This document shows positions 48,822 to 58,194 of a DNA stretch of 64,000 nucleotides, piece after piece. The notes beneath the pieces were generated by a model. It was not told the origin of the DNA and searched no databases. It saw only the letters and a list, made by a program, of their open reading frames with translations. This stretch comes from Chelativorans salis (GTDB taxonomy: Bacteria > Pseudomonadota > Alphaproteobacteria > Rhizobiales > Rhizobiaceae), in the NCBI RefSeq assembly GCF_025336525.1, contig NZ_JAOCZP010000003.1, forward strand, positions 434,001 through 498,000, written 5' to 3'. The translations under genes and the position numbers were made by a program. Position 1 is the stretch's first letter, and each line of letters starts with the position of its first letter.

Positions 48822-50360
48822 ATGCCCATGAACAACATCGACCCCATTCACCGCTACAGGAAGGGCGCGCGCGGCCAGGACAAGGAACCTCGCCAGCGGC
48901 AGAAGCCGAAGCTCGGCGCCGTGGCGAAGCAGGTTGCGCAGCAATACCGCCGGGACACCTTGTCCCCGGTCATGGTGAGCGGCGTGATGCGCCTGATCGA
49001 GTTCGCCGTGCTCCTGCTCGCCGGTCTGCAGCTTTATGCCGGCCATGTGGGGCTGACGACGCATCTGTTCGTGCAGTATCCGCTCATCATTGTCGGCGTA
49101 GCGCTTGTGGCCGTCCTGCTCCTGGAGTTGTCCGACTGCTACCAGATGTCGGCGTTGCGTAGCCCGCTTTCCCAGGTTGGGCGCATCTTCACCATCTGGT
49201 CGGGCACCTTTGCGCTTCTCACCGTGGCGCTGTTCTTCCTGAAGATCTCGTCGGAGTTCTCGCGCTTCTGGCTCGGCACCTGGTATGTCAGCGGCCTGCT
49301 GCTCATCATGGTCCTGCGGCTGGCGGCGGCGCATCTCTTCCGCCGCTGGGCGCGCAACGGGCGCATCGAGCGCCGCGCCGTCATCGTCGGCGGCGGCAAG
49401 AACGCCGAATCCCTCATCCGCGCCATCGAGCAGCAGCCTTATAACGACATCCGTATCTGCGGAATCTTCGACGACCGCGACGACACGCGCTCGCCACCCG
49501 TCGTCGCCGGCTATCCGAAGCTCGGCACCGTGGCCGAGCTGATCGAGTTCGCCCGCATCGCCCGCATCGACATGATGATCGTGTCGCTACCGATCACGGC
49601 GGAAGCGCGCGTTCTGGCTTTGCTGCGCCAGCTGTGGGTGCTGCCCATCGACATTCGTCTGTCGGCGCACTCCAACCACCTGCACTTCCGTCCGCGCGCT
49701 TACTCCTACATCGGCTCGGTGCCGATGCTGGACATCTTCGACCGCCCCATCAACGACTGGGACAAGGTCGCCAAGCGCGCCTTCGACATCGTCTTCAGCC
49801 TCATCGGCATCGCCGTTTTCTCACCCGTGATGCTGGCCACGGCCATTGCCATCAAGCTCGACAGCAAGGGTCCGGTCCTCTTCAAGCAGAGGCGGCACGG
49901 CTTCAACAACGAGGAGATCGAGGTCTACAAGTTCCGCTCCATGTACGCCGACCAGTGCGACCCGACGGCCAGGAAGGCCGTGACGAAGGGCGATCCGCGT
50001 GTGACCCGCGTCGGCCGCTTCATCCGCAGGACCTCCATCGACGAGCTGCCGCAGTTCTTCAACGCGCTCTTCGGCAGCCTGTCGCTCGTCGGCCCGCGCC
50101 CGCACGCGGTGGCGGCCGAGGCGCACAACCGGCTGTTCGACGAGGTGGTGGACGGTTACTTCGCCCGCCATCGGGTGAAGCCCGGTGTGACGGGTTGGGC
50201 GCAGATCAACGGCTGGCGCGGTGAGCTCGACACGGAAGAAAAGATCAGGAAGCGCACCGAGTACGATCTCTACTACATCGAGAACTGGTCGCTTCTGTTC
50301 GACCTCAAGATCCTGTTTCTGACGCCGATCCGCCTTCTCGACACGGAAAACGCCTATTGA
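48822..50360 (+). CDS. Undecaprenyl-phosphate sugar phosphotransferase (WcaJ/PssY-like)
   Basis: A 512-residue initiating enzyme of polysaccharide assembly, which places the first sugar-1-phosphate on undecaprenyl phosphate at the inner membrane. Four membrane helices lie in about residues 45-165. A nucleotide-binding CoA-like domain follows (RRAVIVGGGKNAESLIRAIE). A fifth re-entrant helix (AFDIVFSLIGIAVFSPVML) leads into the bacterial sugar transferase domain with KFRSMYAD, RTSIDELPQFFN and GPRPH. The ATG at 48822 or 48828 could be used. The long type suggests a glucose or galactose primer. Confidence 0.92.
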   Translation: MPMNNIDPIHRYRKGARGQDKEPRQRQKPKLGAVAKQVAQQYRRDTLSPVMVSGVMRLIEFAVLLLAGLQLYAGHVGLTTHLFVQYPLIIVGVALVAVLLLELSDCYQMSALRSPLSQVGRIFTIWSGTFALLTVALFFLKISSEFSRFWLGTWYVSGLLLIMVLRLAAAHLFRRWARNGRIERRAVIVGGGKNAESLIRAIEQQPYNDIRICGIFDDRDDTRSPPVVAGYPKLGTVAELIEFARIARIDMMIVSLPITAEARVLALLRQLWVLPIDIRLSAHSNHLHFRPRAYSYIGSVPMLDIFDRPINDWDKVAKRAFDIVFSLIGIAVFSPVMLATAIAIKLDSKGPVLFKQRRHGFNNEEIEVYKFRSMYADQCDPTARKAVTKGDPRVTRVGRFIRRTSIDELPQFFNALFGSLSLVGPRPHAVAAEAHNRLFDEVVDGYFARHRVKPGVTGWAQINGWRGELDTEEKIRKRTEYDLYYIENWSLLFDLKILFLTPIRLLDTENAY

Positions 50361-51631
50361 ACGCACTCGTTCACAGCGGTGGCGGCAGCCTTCGCGCGGC
50401 GGCGAACGCACGGCTGATCGCGCTCATCCGCGCCGGCGCCGTCGCCCTCGGTGTCTTCCTATCCGGCTTCGTGCTACGCGAGCCGGCGCCTTACGAGCTC
50501 TATATGACCGGCCTGATCGCCGTGTGGGCCGTCTTCGGGCTGCGCATCTCGCGCCACGCCGCACCGCTTCTGGTGCTCCTCGTCCTTTTCAACGTCGGCG
50601 GCTTCATCTCCATGAGCCAGCTCGCCGATCTGGGCGACATTCCGCTCTATCTCGCCGTCTCGCTATTCCTCGCCTTCACAGCGGTCTTCTTCGCCGCAAT
50701 CATCGAGGCGCAGCCCAGTCTCCTGTCCGTCATCTTCGGCGCCTGGTTGGCGGCGGCGGTGATAACGGCGACCGCCGGCATCCTCGGCTACTTCCAGGCC
50801 TTTCCGGGGGCCGAGATGTTCACGCGCTACGGGCGGGCGGCCGGCGTTTTCCAGGACCCGAACGTCTTCGGCCCGTTTCTTACCCTGCCGGCCATCTATC
50901 TGCTTCACCGCATGATGACCGGTCATGCCGGAGTTGCACTCCTTTCCGTCCCGCCCTTCATGATTATCACGCTTGGCCTCTTCCTCTCCTTCTCGCGCGG
51001 TGCGTGGGGCCTGTTCCTGTTCTCGGCCGTCATGCTCACCCTGGCCCTCTTCATCCACAACCAGCGCGGGCTCATAAGGCTGAGGATCACCGCCATGTGC
51101 ATCGCCGCCGCGGCGCTGGCCGTCGTCGGGCTCCTGGTGGCGCTGCAGATACCGGCCGTGGCGGATCTCTTCGCGCAACGCGCCCAGCTGGTCCAGGACT
51201 ACGACGCCGGCCGCCTCGGCCGTTTTGCCCGCCATGCCATTGGCTTCCTCCTGGCCACCGAGCGCCCGCTCGGCATCGGCCCGCTCGAGTTCGGCAAGCT
51301 ATACGGCGAGGACACGCACAATATCTGGCTGAAGGCGCTGCTCGATTACTCCTGGCTCGGCTTCGCCGCCTATCTCACCCTCATGGTGTGGACCGTGGCC
51401 GCCTGCTTCCGCGTTCTCTTCCGCGCACGGCCGTGGCAGCCTTATCTCCTGTGTACCTACGTCGTCTTCCTCGGCCACATCGCGCTGGGCACCGTGATCG
51501 ATACAGACCACTGGCGGCATCTCTACCTGATGCTTGGCATGCTGTGGGGCATGATGGCGTTGGAAGGGCGGTGGAGAGGACAGAGCCCCGTTGAACAGCG
51601 CAGCTCTAGCCGGCGAGCGGGCGTGCGGTGA
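50357..51631 (+). CDS. O-antigen ligase/Wzy-like polymerase
   Basis: A 424-residue polytopic protein with about 10-12 helices and a large periplasmic loop. The Wzy_C-type region contains RAAGVFQDPNVFGPFL and LFLSFSRGAWGLFLF, followed by GIGPLEFGKLYGEDTHNIWLK, the usual loop of the O-antigen ligase/polymerase family. The TTG start at 50357 overlaps the previous stop (ATTGA). It probably polymerises the repeat units made by the enzymes encoded upstream. The 3' end overlaps the convergent methyltransferase gene by 26 bases. Confidence 0.85.
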   Translation: MNALVHSGGGSLRAAANARLIALIRAGAVALGVFLSGFVLREPAPYELYMTGLIAVWAVFGLRISRHAAPLLVLLVLFNVGGFISMSQLADLGDIPLYLAVSLFLAFTAVFFAAIIEAQPSLLSVIFGAWLAAAVITATAGILGYFQAFPGAEMFTRYGRAAGVFQDPNVFGPFLTLPAIYLLHRMMTGHAGVALLSVPPFMIITLGLFLSFSRGAWGLFLFSAVMLTLALFIHNQRGLIRLRITAMCIAAAALAVVGLLVALQIPAVADLFAQRAQLVQDYDAGRLGRFARHAIGFLLATERPLGIGPLEFGKLYGEDTHNIWLKALLDYSWLGFAAYLTLMVWTVAACFRVLFRARPWQPYLLCTYVVFLGHIALGTVIDTDHWRHLYLMLGMLWGMMALEGRWRGQSPVEQRSSSRRAGVR

Positions 51632-52337
51632 ACCAGAGAAAAAGCGGCATGCGGGTCCACCGCTCCATATGCTGCCGCCCTTCGCCGAGATCAGGAAGCG
51701 GCTCGCGAATGGAGGTGATCGCCAATCCCGCCCCCTCCAGCGCTGCGGCATAGGCTTCGAGAGGCTGCGACCAGCCGGAAAAATGCATTTTCAGCCCGCG
51801 CTCCTCGACCGTCTCGTCGAAGCGCTGCCTGCCGAAATAACTACCCTCGACGATGAAGGGAGCGTCGCCCCCGGGGCCTGCGAACCGGCCGTGGTCGAAG
51901 AACGGGTGGACGATCGAGACCACCAGCCGCCCCTCCGGCCGCAGTACCCGCCGCATCTCCCTGACCGCCGCCGGAACATCGTCCACGTCCATCAGCACGT
52001 TGTATGAGACCACCAGGTCAAAGTGCCCGTCTTCAAGCGGGAGGTGGGTGGCGGCTGCGACAACATACTCATCGGCGGAGTCGAGACCCGCTGCCGCTTC
52101 GATAAATGCCTCGACGGGATCGGCGGCGGTGACGTGATAGCCGCAGGCTTTCAGTTCGCGCGAAACCCGCCCTTCGCCGCAGCCGACATCCAGAGCCCGC
52201 CCCCCACCCTTTCCCACGAAGGACGCAAACGCTTGGCGATAAGCCCAGAATGCATCGTGGTTAGGGGTGCGCGCCCAAGCAATCCAGTCCGCCGCGATCT
52301 TGGCCCAGTGTTCGTGATCCTTCGTCGTGGCGCTCAT
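51606..52337 (-). CDS. Class I SAM-dependent methyltransferase
   Basis: A 243-residue methyltransferase. Motif I is ALDVGCGEGRVSRELKACG, followed by VTAADPVEAF as the acidic SAM-ribose loop and VVSYNVLMDVDDVPAAVREM as motif IV. The substrate is unknown. It is convergent with the polymerase gene, overlapping it by 26 bases, and lies just before tRNA-Pro. Confidence 0.87.
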   Translation of the reverse strand: MSATTKDHEHWAKIAADWIAWARTPNHDAFWAYRQAFASFVGKGGGRALDVGCGEGRVSRELKACGYHVTAADPVEAFIEAAAGLDSADEYVVAAATHLPLEDGHFDLVVSYNVLMDVDDVPAAVREMRRVLRPEGRLVVSIVHPFFDHGRFAGPGGDAPFIVEGSYFGRQRFDETVEERGLKMHFSGWSQPLEAYAAALEGAGLAITSIREPLPDLGEGRQHMERWTRMPLFLWFTARPLAG

Positions 52338-52456
52338 GGTCGTTCCTCCTCCGCTGTCAGACCGAGGATAGGGGAGTGGAGAAGCGGTTTCTCCAATCCA
52401 TCCGCCATCAGTCGAATAAGGGAACGCAAGGGCTCAAATAAAGAGTGAGCGAAGAA

Positions 52457-52533
<77 letters not shown>

Positions 52534-52851
52534 AACCGCGCAAAGCCCTATATTCTCCGGGCTTCCGACGCAAGGGTAAAATCCGATCGCTGCAACAAAA
52601 GCCGGCGGCGGCGGTGTCTGGAAGGCAACCATTCAAACACTCACGTGAATATTGCCCGTGATTTTTATTTTCTGATCTCAAGCACCCCTTGAGAATTGAT
52701 TATTTCCGTCTGAAACAAATGATTACTTATGAAAAGCGACATGAGCTTTCCCAATCCAAATTCGACTCACTTTCACTTCTACCGTCTTCACGCGGTGTGG
52801 GGTGGAAGCGGCAGCTAGTTGTATCGGCCTGCCGTCAACAGGTGGAGGACC

Positions 52852-52950
52852 ATGCTGATGAAACATCTTCTTGCAGCTCCCGCCTCTGTCGATATCGACC
52901 AGAGCGGAACGGTTACGTTCAACGGGCTGCAAGGGTGGTTCCGGATGTGA
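52852..52950 (+). CDS. Doubtful 32-residue ORF in the 519-base spacer after tRNA-Pro
   Basis: The spacer 52534-53052 has no clear gene. The only reading frame with a ribosome-binding site is this one: GGAGG three bases before ATG, coding MLMKHLLAAPASVDIDQSG and ending WFRM. The spacing is tight and no family is recognised. A GGAGGCCTCC palindrome and a GTGGCTACTTCCGG stretch follow it. It may be a leader peptide or nothing. Confidence 0.2.
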   Translation: MLMKHLLAAPASVDIDQSGTVTFNGLQGWFRM

Positions 52951-53052
52951 CGGAGGAGGCCTCCACCGCCGCCGGCATGGATGGAAGTGGCTACTTCCGG
53001 AAGAGGAACGTGCCGCCATCGCCGGCTAGACCAACCAAATGAGGAACAACCA

Positions 53053-53202
53053 ATGCTGAAGATACTGCTTTCCATGGCATCGGCCGCGGCTCTCTTCGCC
53101 CTTGCCGCTTGCGACGGCGGCGACACAGCGCCCGAGGGCGACGCGGCTACGGAACAGACGACCACGACCCCGGCGGAAGAGCCGGCCGAGCCGGCGCAGT
53201 AA
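53053..53202 (+). CDS. Tiny lipoprotein with Thr/Glu/Pro-rich tail
   Basis: A 49-residue protein. The signal sequence MLKILLSMASAAALFA ends in lipobox LAAC, placing the lipidated cysteine at residue 20. The mature part of about 30 residues is acidic and low in complexity (DGGDTAPEGD, then TTTTPAEEPAEPAQ) and has no fold. GAGGA lies 7 bases upstream of the ATG, and a strong terminator follows, so it is probably transcribed on its own. Small entericidin-like or unknown lipoproteins have this layout; the function is unknown. Confidence 0.7.
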   Translation: MLKILLSMASAAALFALAACDGGDTAPEGDAATEQTTTTPAEEPAEPAQ

Positions 53203-53223
53203 ACATTCGCAGGGTAATTGAGA

Positions 53224-53250
53224 AGGGGCGCTTCGGCGCCCCTTTTTCTT
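53224..53250 (+). terminator. Rho-independent terminator of the tiny lipoprotein gene
   Basis: AGGGGCGC-TTCG-GCGCCCCT is followed by TTTTCTT, 21 bases after the stop codon. Its mirror image can also serve the convergent merR gene. Confidence 0.88.
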
Positions 53251-53300
53251 GGGTCGCCGGTGCTTCGACCATGGCAACCCGGGCGGCGTTTCGGAATATC

Positions 53301-53819
53301 CTAACGCACCTGGTCAAGCAGGCGCTTGCACTCCAGGAGGTCGAACAACGTCTCCTGCAGGAGCGCACGGTTGTCGCGCGAAAGGCGCCCGTCATCAGCG
53401 GAAACCGGCCCCTCCTCCTCCATCCCCATGCCAAAGAAACGGCGGCTCGGCTTGGCCTTCGGCTTGCCGACGAGCATTTCGTCGTCGGCGCCCTTCTCCT
53501 TCGCCTCGGCGACCTTCTGCTGGGTGATGGCCTCGACGGCGGCCATGTCGCCGCGACCGATGGCGACGACGAACTGGTTGCCATTGTCGCGCAGGAGTTT
53601 CTGAACGCCTTTGATGGTGTAGCCCTGATCGTAGAGCATGTGGCGGATCCCCTTGATGAGCTCGACATCCTGCGGCCGGTAATAGCGGCGCCCGCCGCCG
53701 CGCTTCATCGGCTTGATCTGGGAAAAGCGCGTCTCCCAGAAGCGCAGCACATGCTGGGGAAGGTCGAGTTCCTCCGCCACCTCGCTGATGGTGCGGAAAG
53801 CGTCGGGGCTCTTATCCAT
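53301..53819 (-). CDS. MerR-family transcriptional regulator
   Basis: A 172-residue regulator. An N-terminal MerR winged helix ([20 protein letters not shown] and [20 protein letters not shown]) is followed by a helical linker and a C-terminal segment ([20 protein letters not shown]) without the metal-binding cysteines of the classical MerR proteins. It is the member found next to ihfA in many alphaproteobacteria; the targets are unknown to me. Confidence 0.9.
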   Translation of the reverse strand: MDKSPDAFRTISEVAEELDLPQHVLRFWETRFSQIKPMKRGGGRRYYRPQDVELIKGIRHMLYDQGYTIKGVQKLLRDNGNQFVVAIGRGDMAAVEAITQQKVAEAKEKGADDEMLVGKPKAKPSRRFFGMGMEEEGPVSADDGRLSRDNRALLQETLFDLLECKRLLDQVR

Positions 53820-53913
53820 CAGTCACCTCCTGCGACTCGACACCCGCCATTTCAACAGCCTGACGCACCGTCTGACAAGGCCTGTAAGAACGGTCAGCAT
53901 ATTGCGGCATATG

Positions 53914-54288
53914 TTACCGCAATGCCGGCGGCGCTCCGGGACCGATGATTTCGGCAATCGTGCCGTCCGGACAATGAAAATGCTGCCAGCTTTCGCCGTC
54001 GGCGTGCTGAACATCGCCGATGAAACCAATGCCGGCTGCGATCATCGCCCGGCGCGTTGCATCGAAATCATCGACGCGGAAGCCGACAACCGGCCCGGTC
54101 TTGAAGAAGGCGTGAAAGGCGTCACCGGGGCCGTAGAGCTCCAACACGGTTCCGTCGGCGAGCCTGAAACCCACGAGGTCGTCAGCTTGCCGCGTGACTG
54201 GGACGCCAATCACGTCGCGGAACAGCCGCACCGTCTCATCGAGCCGGCCGCTTCGTATGCCCACAAACCCGATCCCGCGCACTGCCAT
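53914..54288 (-). CDS. VOC-family (glyoxalase-like) protein
   Basis: A 124-residue VOC protein (GIGFVGIRSGRLDETVRLFRDV at the start, and GFRVDDFDATRRAMIAAG with HFHCPDGTIAEIIGPG at the end). The paired His and Glu of the late strand look like metal ligands. It lies between ihfA and merR, which are normally adjacent in this group, so it appears to be inserted. The reaction is unknown. Confidence 0.83.
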   Translation of the reverse strand: MAVRGIGFVGIRSGRLDETVRLFRDVIGVPVTRQADDLVGFRLADGTVLELYGPGDAFHAFFKTGPVVGFRVDDFDATRRAMIAAGIGFIGDVQHADGESWQHFHCPDGTIAEIIGPGAPPALR

Positions 54289-54354
54289 GACGCCCCCGAG
54301 AGAAATGAGTTCGATAAAGACGAACCTGACAAGCGCAATACCGCATGGCCTGCC

Positions 54355-54678
54355 CTAGCCGGCCTTGCGCTCCTTGCGCGCCTGATGCGCGCGCAGGATG
54401 CGGTTCTTGAGCACGTTGGATGCCTTGAAGGTCATCACCCGGCGCGGCAGAATCGGCACCTCCTCGCCCGTCTTGGGGTTGCGGCCGACGCGCTCGTTCT
54501 TCTTGCGCACCTGGAAGGTGGCAAAGGAGGAGAGCTTCACCGTCTCCCCACGCACCACCGCGTCGCAGACCTCCTGCAGGACCATCTCGACGATCTGAGC
54601 CGATTCTGTGCGCGACAACCCCACCTTTCGGTATACGGCTTCCGCGAGGTCGGCGCGTGTGATTGTCTTTCCCCCCAT
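54355..54678 (-). CDS. ihfA: Integration host factor subunit alpha
   Basis: A 107-residue HU/IHF-fold DNA-bending protein. [20 protein letters not shown] opens the dimerisation helices, [20 protein letters not shown] is the family signature, and the arm carries the intercalating proline region [11 protein letters not shown]. The tail beyond VLKNRI is slightly extended and basic. It lies downstream of plsX and fabH in the usual order. Confidence 0.95.
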   Translation of the reverse strand: MGGKTITRADLAEAVYRKVGLSRTESAQIVEMVLQEVCDAVVRGETVKLSSFATFQVRKKNERVGRNPKTGEEVPILPRRVMTFKASNVLKNRILRAHQARKERKAG

Positions 54679-54790
54679 CGGCCAACCAACCCTTCGAAAC
54701 TATTGAAAATACAAAGCGACGTCACGAACGTTACAAAAATTGGCGTGCCAAGGTCAAGAACTGGAGAGGTAGTAATAGGGCTTAGAACGC

Positions 54791-55765
54791 TCACCAGCGC
54801 AAAAGCACCGCACCCCAGGTGAAGCCGCCGCCCATCGCCTCCAGAAGCACTAGGTCGCCGCGCTTGATCTTGCCTTCCGCCACGCCGTGGGCGAGCGCCA
54901 GGGGAACGGAGGCGGCCGACGTGTTGCCATGCAGGTGGACCGTGATGACGACCTTCTCTTCGGGGATGTCGAGCTTTCTCGCCGAAGCGTCGATAATACG
55001 CTTGTTGGCCTGGTGCGGCACAAACCAGTCGAGATCGTCCGCCGTCACGCCGGCCTTGGCGAAAACATCCTCGATCACGTCGGTGATCATGCCGACAGCA
55101 TGTTTGAACACTTCGCGGCCCTGCATGCGCAGGTGGCCCACCGTGCCGGTGGTCGACGGGCCGCCGTCGACATAGAGCTTTTCCTTCTGCGCCCCGTCGG
55201 AACGTAGCGAAGAGGCGAGAACGCCACGGTCGGCGATGGTCCCCTCGCCTTCCGCCGCTTCCAGCACCACCGCGCCCGCACCGTCGCCGAACAACACGCA
55301 AGTGGTGCGGTCGCTCCAGTCCAGGATGCGCGAAAAGGTCTCCGAGCCGATGACCAGCACGCGCTTGGCAAGCCCGCCGCGGATATAGAGGTCAGCGGTC
55401 GTGATGGCGTAGACGAAGCCGCTGCACACCGCCTGCATGTCGAATGCATAGCCGTGATGGATGCCGAGCCTGTTCTGGATCTCGACCGCGGTGGCGGGGA
55501 AGGTGTTGTTGGGCGTCGAGGTCGCCAGGATGATGAGGTCGATATCAGTCGGGTCCAGTCCCGCGTTTTCCAGGGCGTGGCGGGCGGCCGCCTCGCCAAG
55601 CGAGGCAGTGGTCTCGTCGTCGGAGGCGACGTGGCGCTGGCGGATGCCCGTCCTCTGGACGATCCACTCGTCCGAGGTGTCCACCAACTCCTCGAACTCC
55701 TTGTTGGTCATGATGCGGCGCGGCAACGCTGAGCCGATGCCGCGCACGGCGGACCTGATCATCAT
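54791..55765 (-). CDS. fabH: 3-oxoacyl-ACP synthase III (KAS III)
   Basis: The enzyme condenses acetyl-CoA with malonyl-ACP to begin fatty-acid synthesis. The Cys-His-Asn triad is visible: the cysteine in [12 protein letters not shown], the histidine in [10 protein letters not shown] and the asparagine in [10 protein letters not shown]. The 324 residues start with two adjacent ATGs (55765/55762) behind AGGATAGG. It begins 6 bases after the plsX stop. Confidence 0.96.
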   Translation of the reverse strand: MMIRSAVRGIGSALPRRIMTNKEFEELVDTSDEWIVQRTGIRQRHVASDDETTASLGEAAARHALENAGLDPTDIDLIILATSTPNNTFPATAVEIQNRLGIHHGYAFDMQAVCSGFVYAITTADLYIRGGLAKRVLVIGSETFSRILDWSDRTTCVLFGDGAGAVVLEAAEGEGTIADRGVLASSLRSDGAQKEKLYVDGGPSTTGTVGHLRMQGREVFKHAVGMITDVIEDVFAKAGVTADDLDWFVPHQANKRIIDASARKLDIPEEKVVITVHLHGNTSAASVPLALAHGVAEGKIKRGDLVLLEAMGGGFTWGAVLLRW

Positions 55766-55771
55766 CCTATC

Positions 55772-56827
55772 CTACGCGTTGGAAGCCATCTGGCCTGCCA
55801 TTCCGGCGGGCTTGCGGGCATGGAAAAGGTCTAGGGTGGTGCGCGTCTTGTCGAAGACGCCGCTCTTCACCATCTCGTAGCCGAGTTCCACGGCGGCGGC
55901 AAAGCCTTCCTCGTCGGCGCCACCGTGGCTTTTGACGACGATGCCCTTCAGCCCAAGGAACACCCCGCCGTTGGTCTTGCGCACATCCATCTTCTCACGC
56001 AGGCGCTCGAAGGCGCCACGTGCCAATATATAGCCCATCCGTGCCATAAGGGTGCGACTCATGGCCTCGCGCAGATATTCGCCGATCTGGCGTGCCGTGC
56101 CCTCGGCCGATTTCAGCGCGATATTGCCTGAAAAGCCTTCGGTGACCACCACGTCAACCGTGCCCTTGCCGATATCGTCGCCCTCTACAAAGCCTTGGTA
56201 GTGCATTGTGTCGAGCGCCGCCTCCCGCAGCATGCGGCCGGCTTCCCTGACCTCTTCCTGGCCCTTGATCTCTTCCACACCGACATTGAGCAGCCCCACC
56301 GTCGGCCGCTCGATGTCGAACAGCGCATTGGCCATCGCCGCGCCCAGGATGGAGAAATCGACGAGTTGCTGTGCGTCCGCGCCGATGGTGGCGCCGACAT
56401 CAAGGACGATGCTCTCGCCGCGGATCGTCGGCCAGATGGCGGCGATGGCCGGACGCTCGATGTCGGCCATGGTGCGCAGACAGAATTTCGACATGGCCAT
56501 CAGGGCGCCGGTATTGCCGGCCGAGATGCAGGCGTCGGCGTCGCCTGTCTTCACCGCCTCGATTGCCTTCCACATGGAGGATTTCCAGCGCCCCTGGCGC
56601 AGGGCCTGGCTCGGCTTGTCGTCCATGCGCACGGCCACGTCGCAATGGGTGAATTCGCTGATGTCCTTGAGCCGCGGCAAACCGTCGAGCACCGGGCGGA
56701 CGGCATCCTCACGCCCGAAGATCACAAACCGCGCATCCGGCCGGCGCTCGGCGACCCGGAGGAGGCTTGGAAGTGTGACCTCGGGGCCGTGGTCTCCGCC
56801 CATGGCGTCAATCGAAATGCGTATCAC
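55772..56827 (-). CDS. plsX: Phosphate acyltransferase PlsX
   Basis: PlsX makes acyl-phosphate from acyl-ACP for phospholipid synthesis by the PlsX/PlsY route. The 351-residue sequence begins [21 protein letters not shown] and includes [17 protein letters not shown] and [20 protein letters not shown], all family signatures. It is first in plsX-fabH-ihfA, and the upstream spacer of 107 bases to the YceD gene holds no clear gene. Confidence 0.96.
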   Translation of the reverse strand: MIRISIDAMGGDHGPEVTLPSLLRVAERRPDARFVIFGREDAVRPVLDGLPRLKDISEFTHCDVAVRMDDKPSQALRQGRWKSSMWKAIEAVKTGDADACISAGNTGALMAMSKFCLRTMADIERPAIAAIWPTIRGESIVLDVGATIGADAQQLVDFSILGAAMANALFDIERPTVGLLNVGVEEIKGQEEVREAGRMLREAALDTMHYQGFVEGDDIGKGTVDVVVTEGFSGNIALKSAEGTARQIGEYLREAMSRTLMARMGYILARGAFERLREKMDVRKTNGGVFLGLKGIVVKSHGGADEEGFAAAVELGYEMVKSGVFDKTRTTLDLFHARKPAGMAGQMASNA

Positions 56828-56934
56828 GCGTTATATGCCTCGGTTGTTGAGCGGATGGGCCCTACGCAAAGTGCGGCGAAAATAGCGTTTTTGCACGGCT
56901 GCACAACCTCGATTCCAAACGTTTTCGTGCAAAT

Positions 56935-57492
56935 TCAACCCTTTTCACGCAGCTTCTTGAGCCCTTCGTGGAGGGGACCGGACCCCTCCTCCTTTCCTTC
57001 CTCCTCGGCCGGAAGGTCGAGCGCGGCGGTGCTCTTCCTGGGGTAAGGGTCGATGCCGAGGGCGAAAAACTCCTCCGCGAGCGCGCCGAGATCGATCCTG
57101 TCGCCGGTGAAGGCTTCGGGCAGATCCTCGCCCTCCGCTTCGACGACGATTTCGCCGCTTTCATAGTCGGCGCGTGCAAGCCGCGAGCCCTCGGGCACGA
57201 AAAGCGCCGAGACCTCCTCGTCGATTCGCGCCACGAGCGGCTCCAGCGTCACCACGCAAGCCTGCGTGATATCGGCCTCGACACGGCCCGTCACACGCAC
57301 GCCGTCGCCTTTCCAGGGCCGCACCGCGAGCTCGGCATAGAAGCGCTGGACCGAAAGCAGATCGTGCGCATCGGCAAGAGCGGCGCGCTGCGCCGCATCG
57401 GCCTCGATCGCCACCGTCGTTCCCTTCTGCGGGAGGCGGTTGACCTGAAGCTGATAGGAGACAGGGCTTTGTGTGCGAACCGGATCAGCCAT
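56935..57492 (-). CDS. DUF177/YceD family protein
   Basis: A 185-residue YceD (DUF177) protein, a family linked with 23S rRNA accumulation and often found near rpmF and plsX. Recognised segments are GRVEADITQACVVTLEPLVA in the middle and the Asp/Glu-rich EEFFALGIDPYPRKSTAALD before a charged tail. The start at 57492 (MADPVRTQSPVSYQL) overlaps the previous gene by 8 bases. Confidence 0.87.
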   Translation of the reverse strand: MADPVRTQSPVSYQLQVNRLPQKGTTVAIEADAAQRAALADAHDLLSVQRFYAELAVRPWKGDGVRVTGRVEADITQACVVTLEPLVARIDEEVSALFVPEGSRLARADYESGEIVVEAEGEDLPEAFTGDRIDLGALAEEFFALGIDPYPRKSTAALDLPAEEEGKEEGSGPLHEGLKKLREKG

Positions 57493-58042
57493 CGTCCATC
57501 CCTTCCTCCGGCAGGGGCGCGAAGCGCAGCCTGCCGGCCTGCAGATCCTCATCCGAAAGCGCCTGAAGCGCTTCGTGGGCATCCAGCGTATAGGCGGCAA
57601 GGGCGGCCGCCTCAATCCATACCGTCCTGTCGGGCGCAATGTTCCGCTTCAGGGCGCTAGCAAGCGCCGTCTCGTCGCCGGCATCCACGGCGGCGCCATA
57701 GACCGAGAGGCGACCGTAGAACATGCGGGCAAGCTTCTTTATCCGCTTCGGCACGCCGAGATCACCGACGCCCAGCTCGCGCAGCGAATGGTCCACTTCC
57801 AGGAAGAAATGATCCGTCAGTTCCTGCGCAATCTCTTTCAGCGCACCTTCCTTGCCGCGCAAGCGATGCAGAAGCAGGAAGAAATGCAGGGACATCATCT
57901 CGAAACGTCCGAGCGGCGTGTCCGGCACCTGCCAGTCGGAATAAAGCTGCGGCCGCCGTGCCGCTGCCACGATTTCCCCGTAGAGAGCGTCCACGACGCG
58001 GCGGCGGCTGCGCCGGCGCGCGCCGGAAAGCCACTGGAACAT
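57485..58042 (-). CDS. Ubiquinol-cytochrome c chaperone family protein
   Basis: A 185-residue, mostly helical protein of the CBP3/UQCC1-like family. The hallmark is RFEMMSLHFFLLLHRLRGKE and, further on, FFLEVDHSLRELGVGDLGVPKRIK. In mitochondria the relative helps cytochrome b mature; bacterial members are presumed to help the bc1 complex. It lies in one unit with the YceD gene, overlapping it by 8 bases, and is divergent from bamE. Confidence 0.87.
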   Translation of the reverse strand: MFQWLSGARRRSRRRVVDALYGEIVAAARRPQLYSDWQVPDTPLGRFEMMSLHFFLLLHRLRGKEGALKEIAQELTDHFFLEVDHSLRELGVGDLGVPKRIKKLARMFYGRLSVYGAAVDAGDETALASALKRNIAPDRTVWIEAAALAAYTLDAHEALQALSDEDLQAGRLRFAPLPEEGMDDG

Positions 58043-58194
58043 GGGGATCGCCCTCCTTCAGGCTGGTTCGGATCGCATATCGCACCGGAGCCCGCGGCGG
58101 GCTCTGGTTGCATCGGCGCGCAAGCTGGTTTACCGGTTTTGCCGTCGCGTGCAAGGTGACGGCCGGTCCAGTCCGGTGCAATCGTGTAAAGGAG

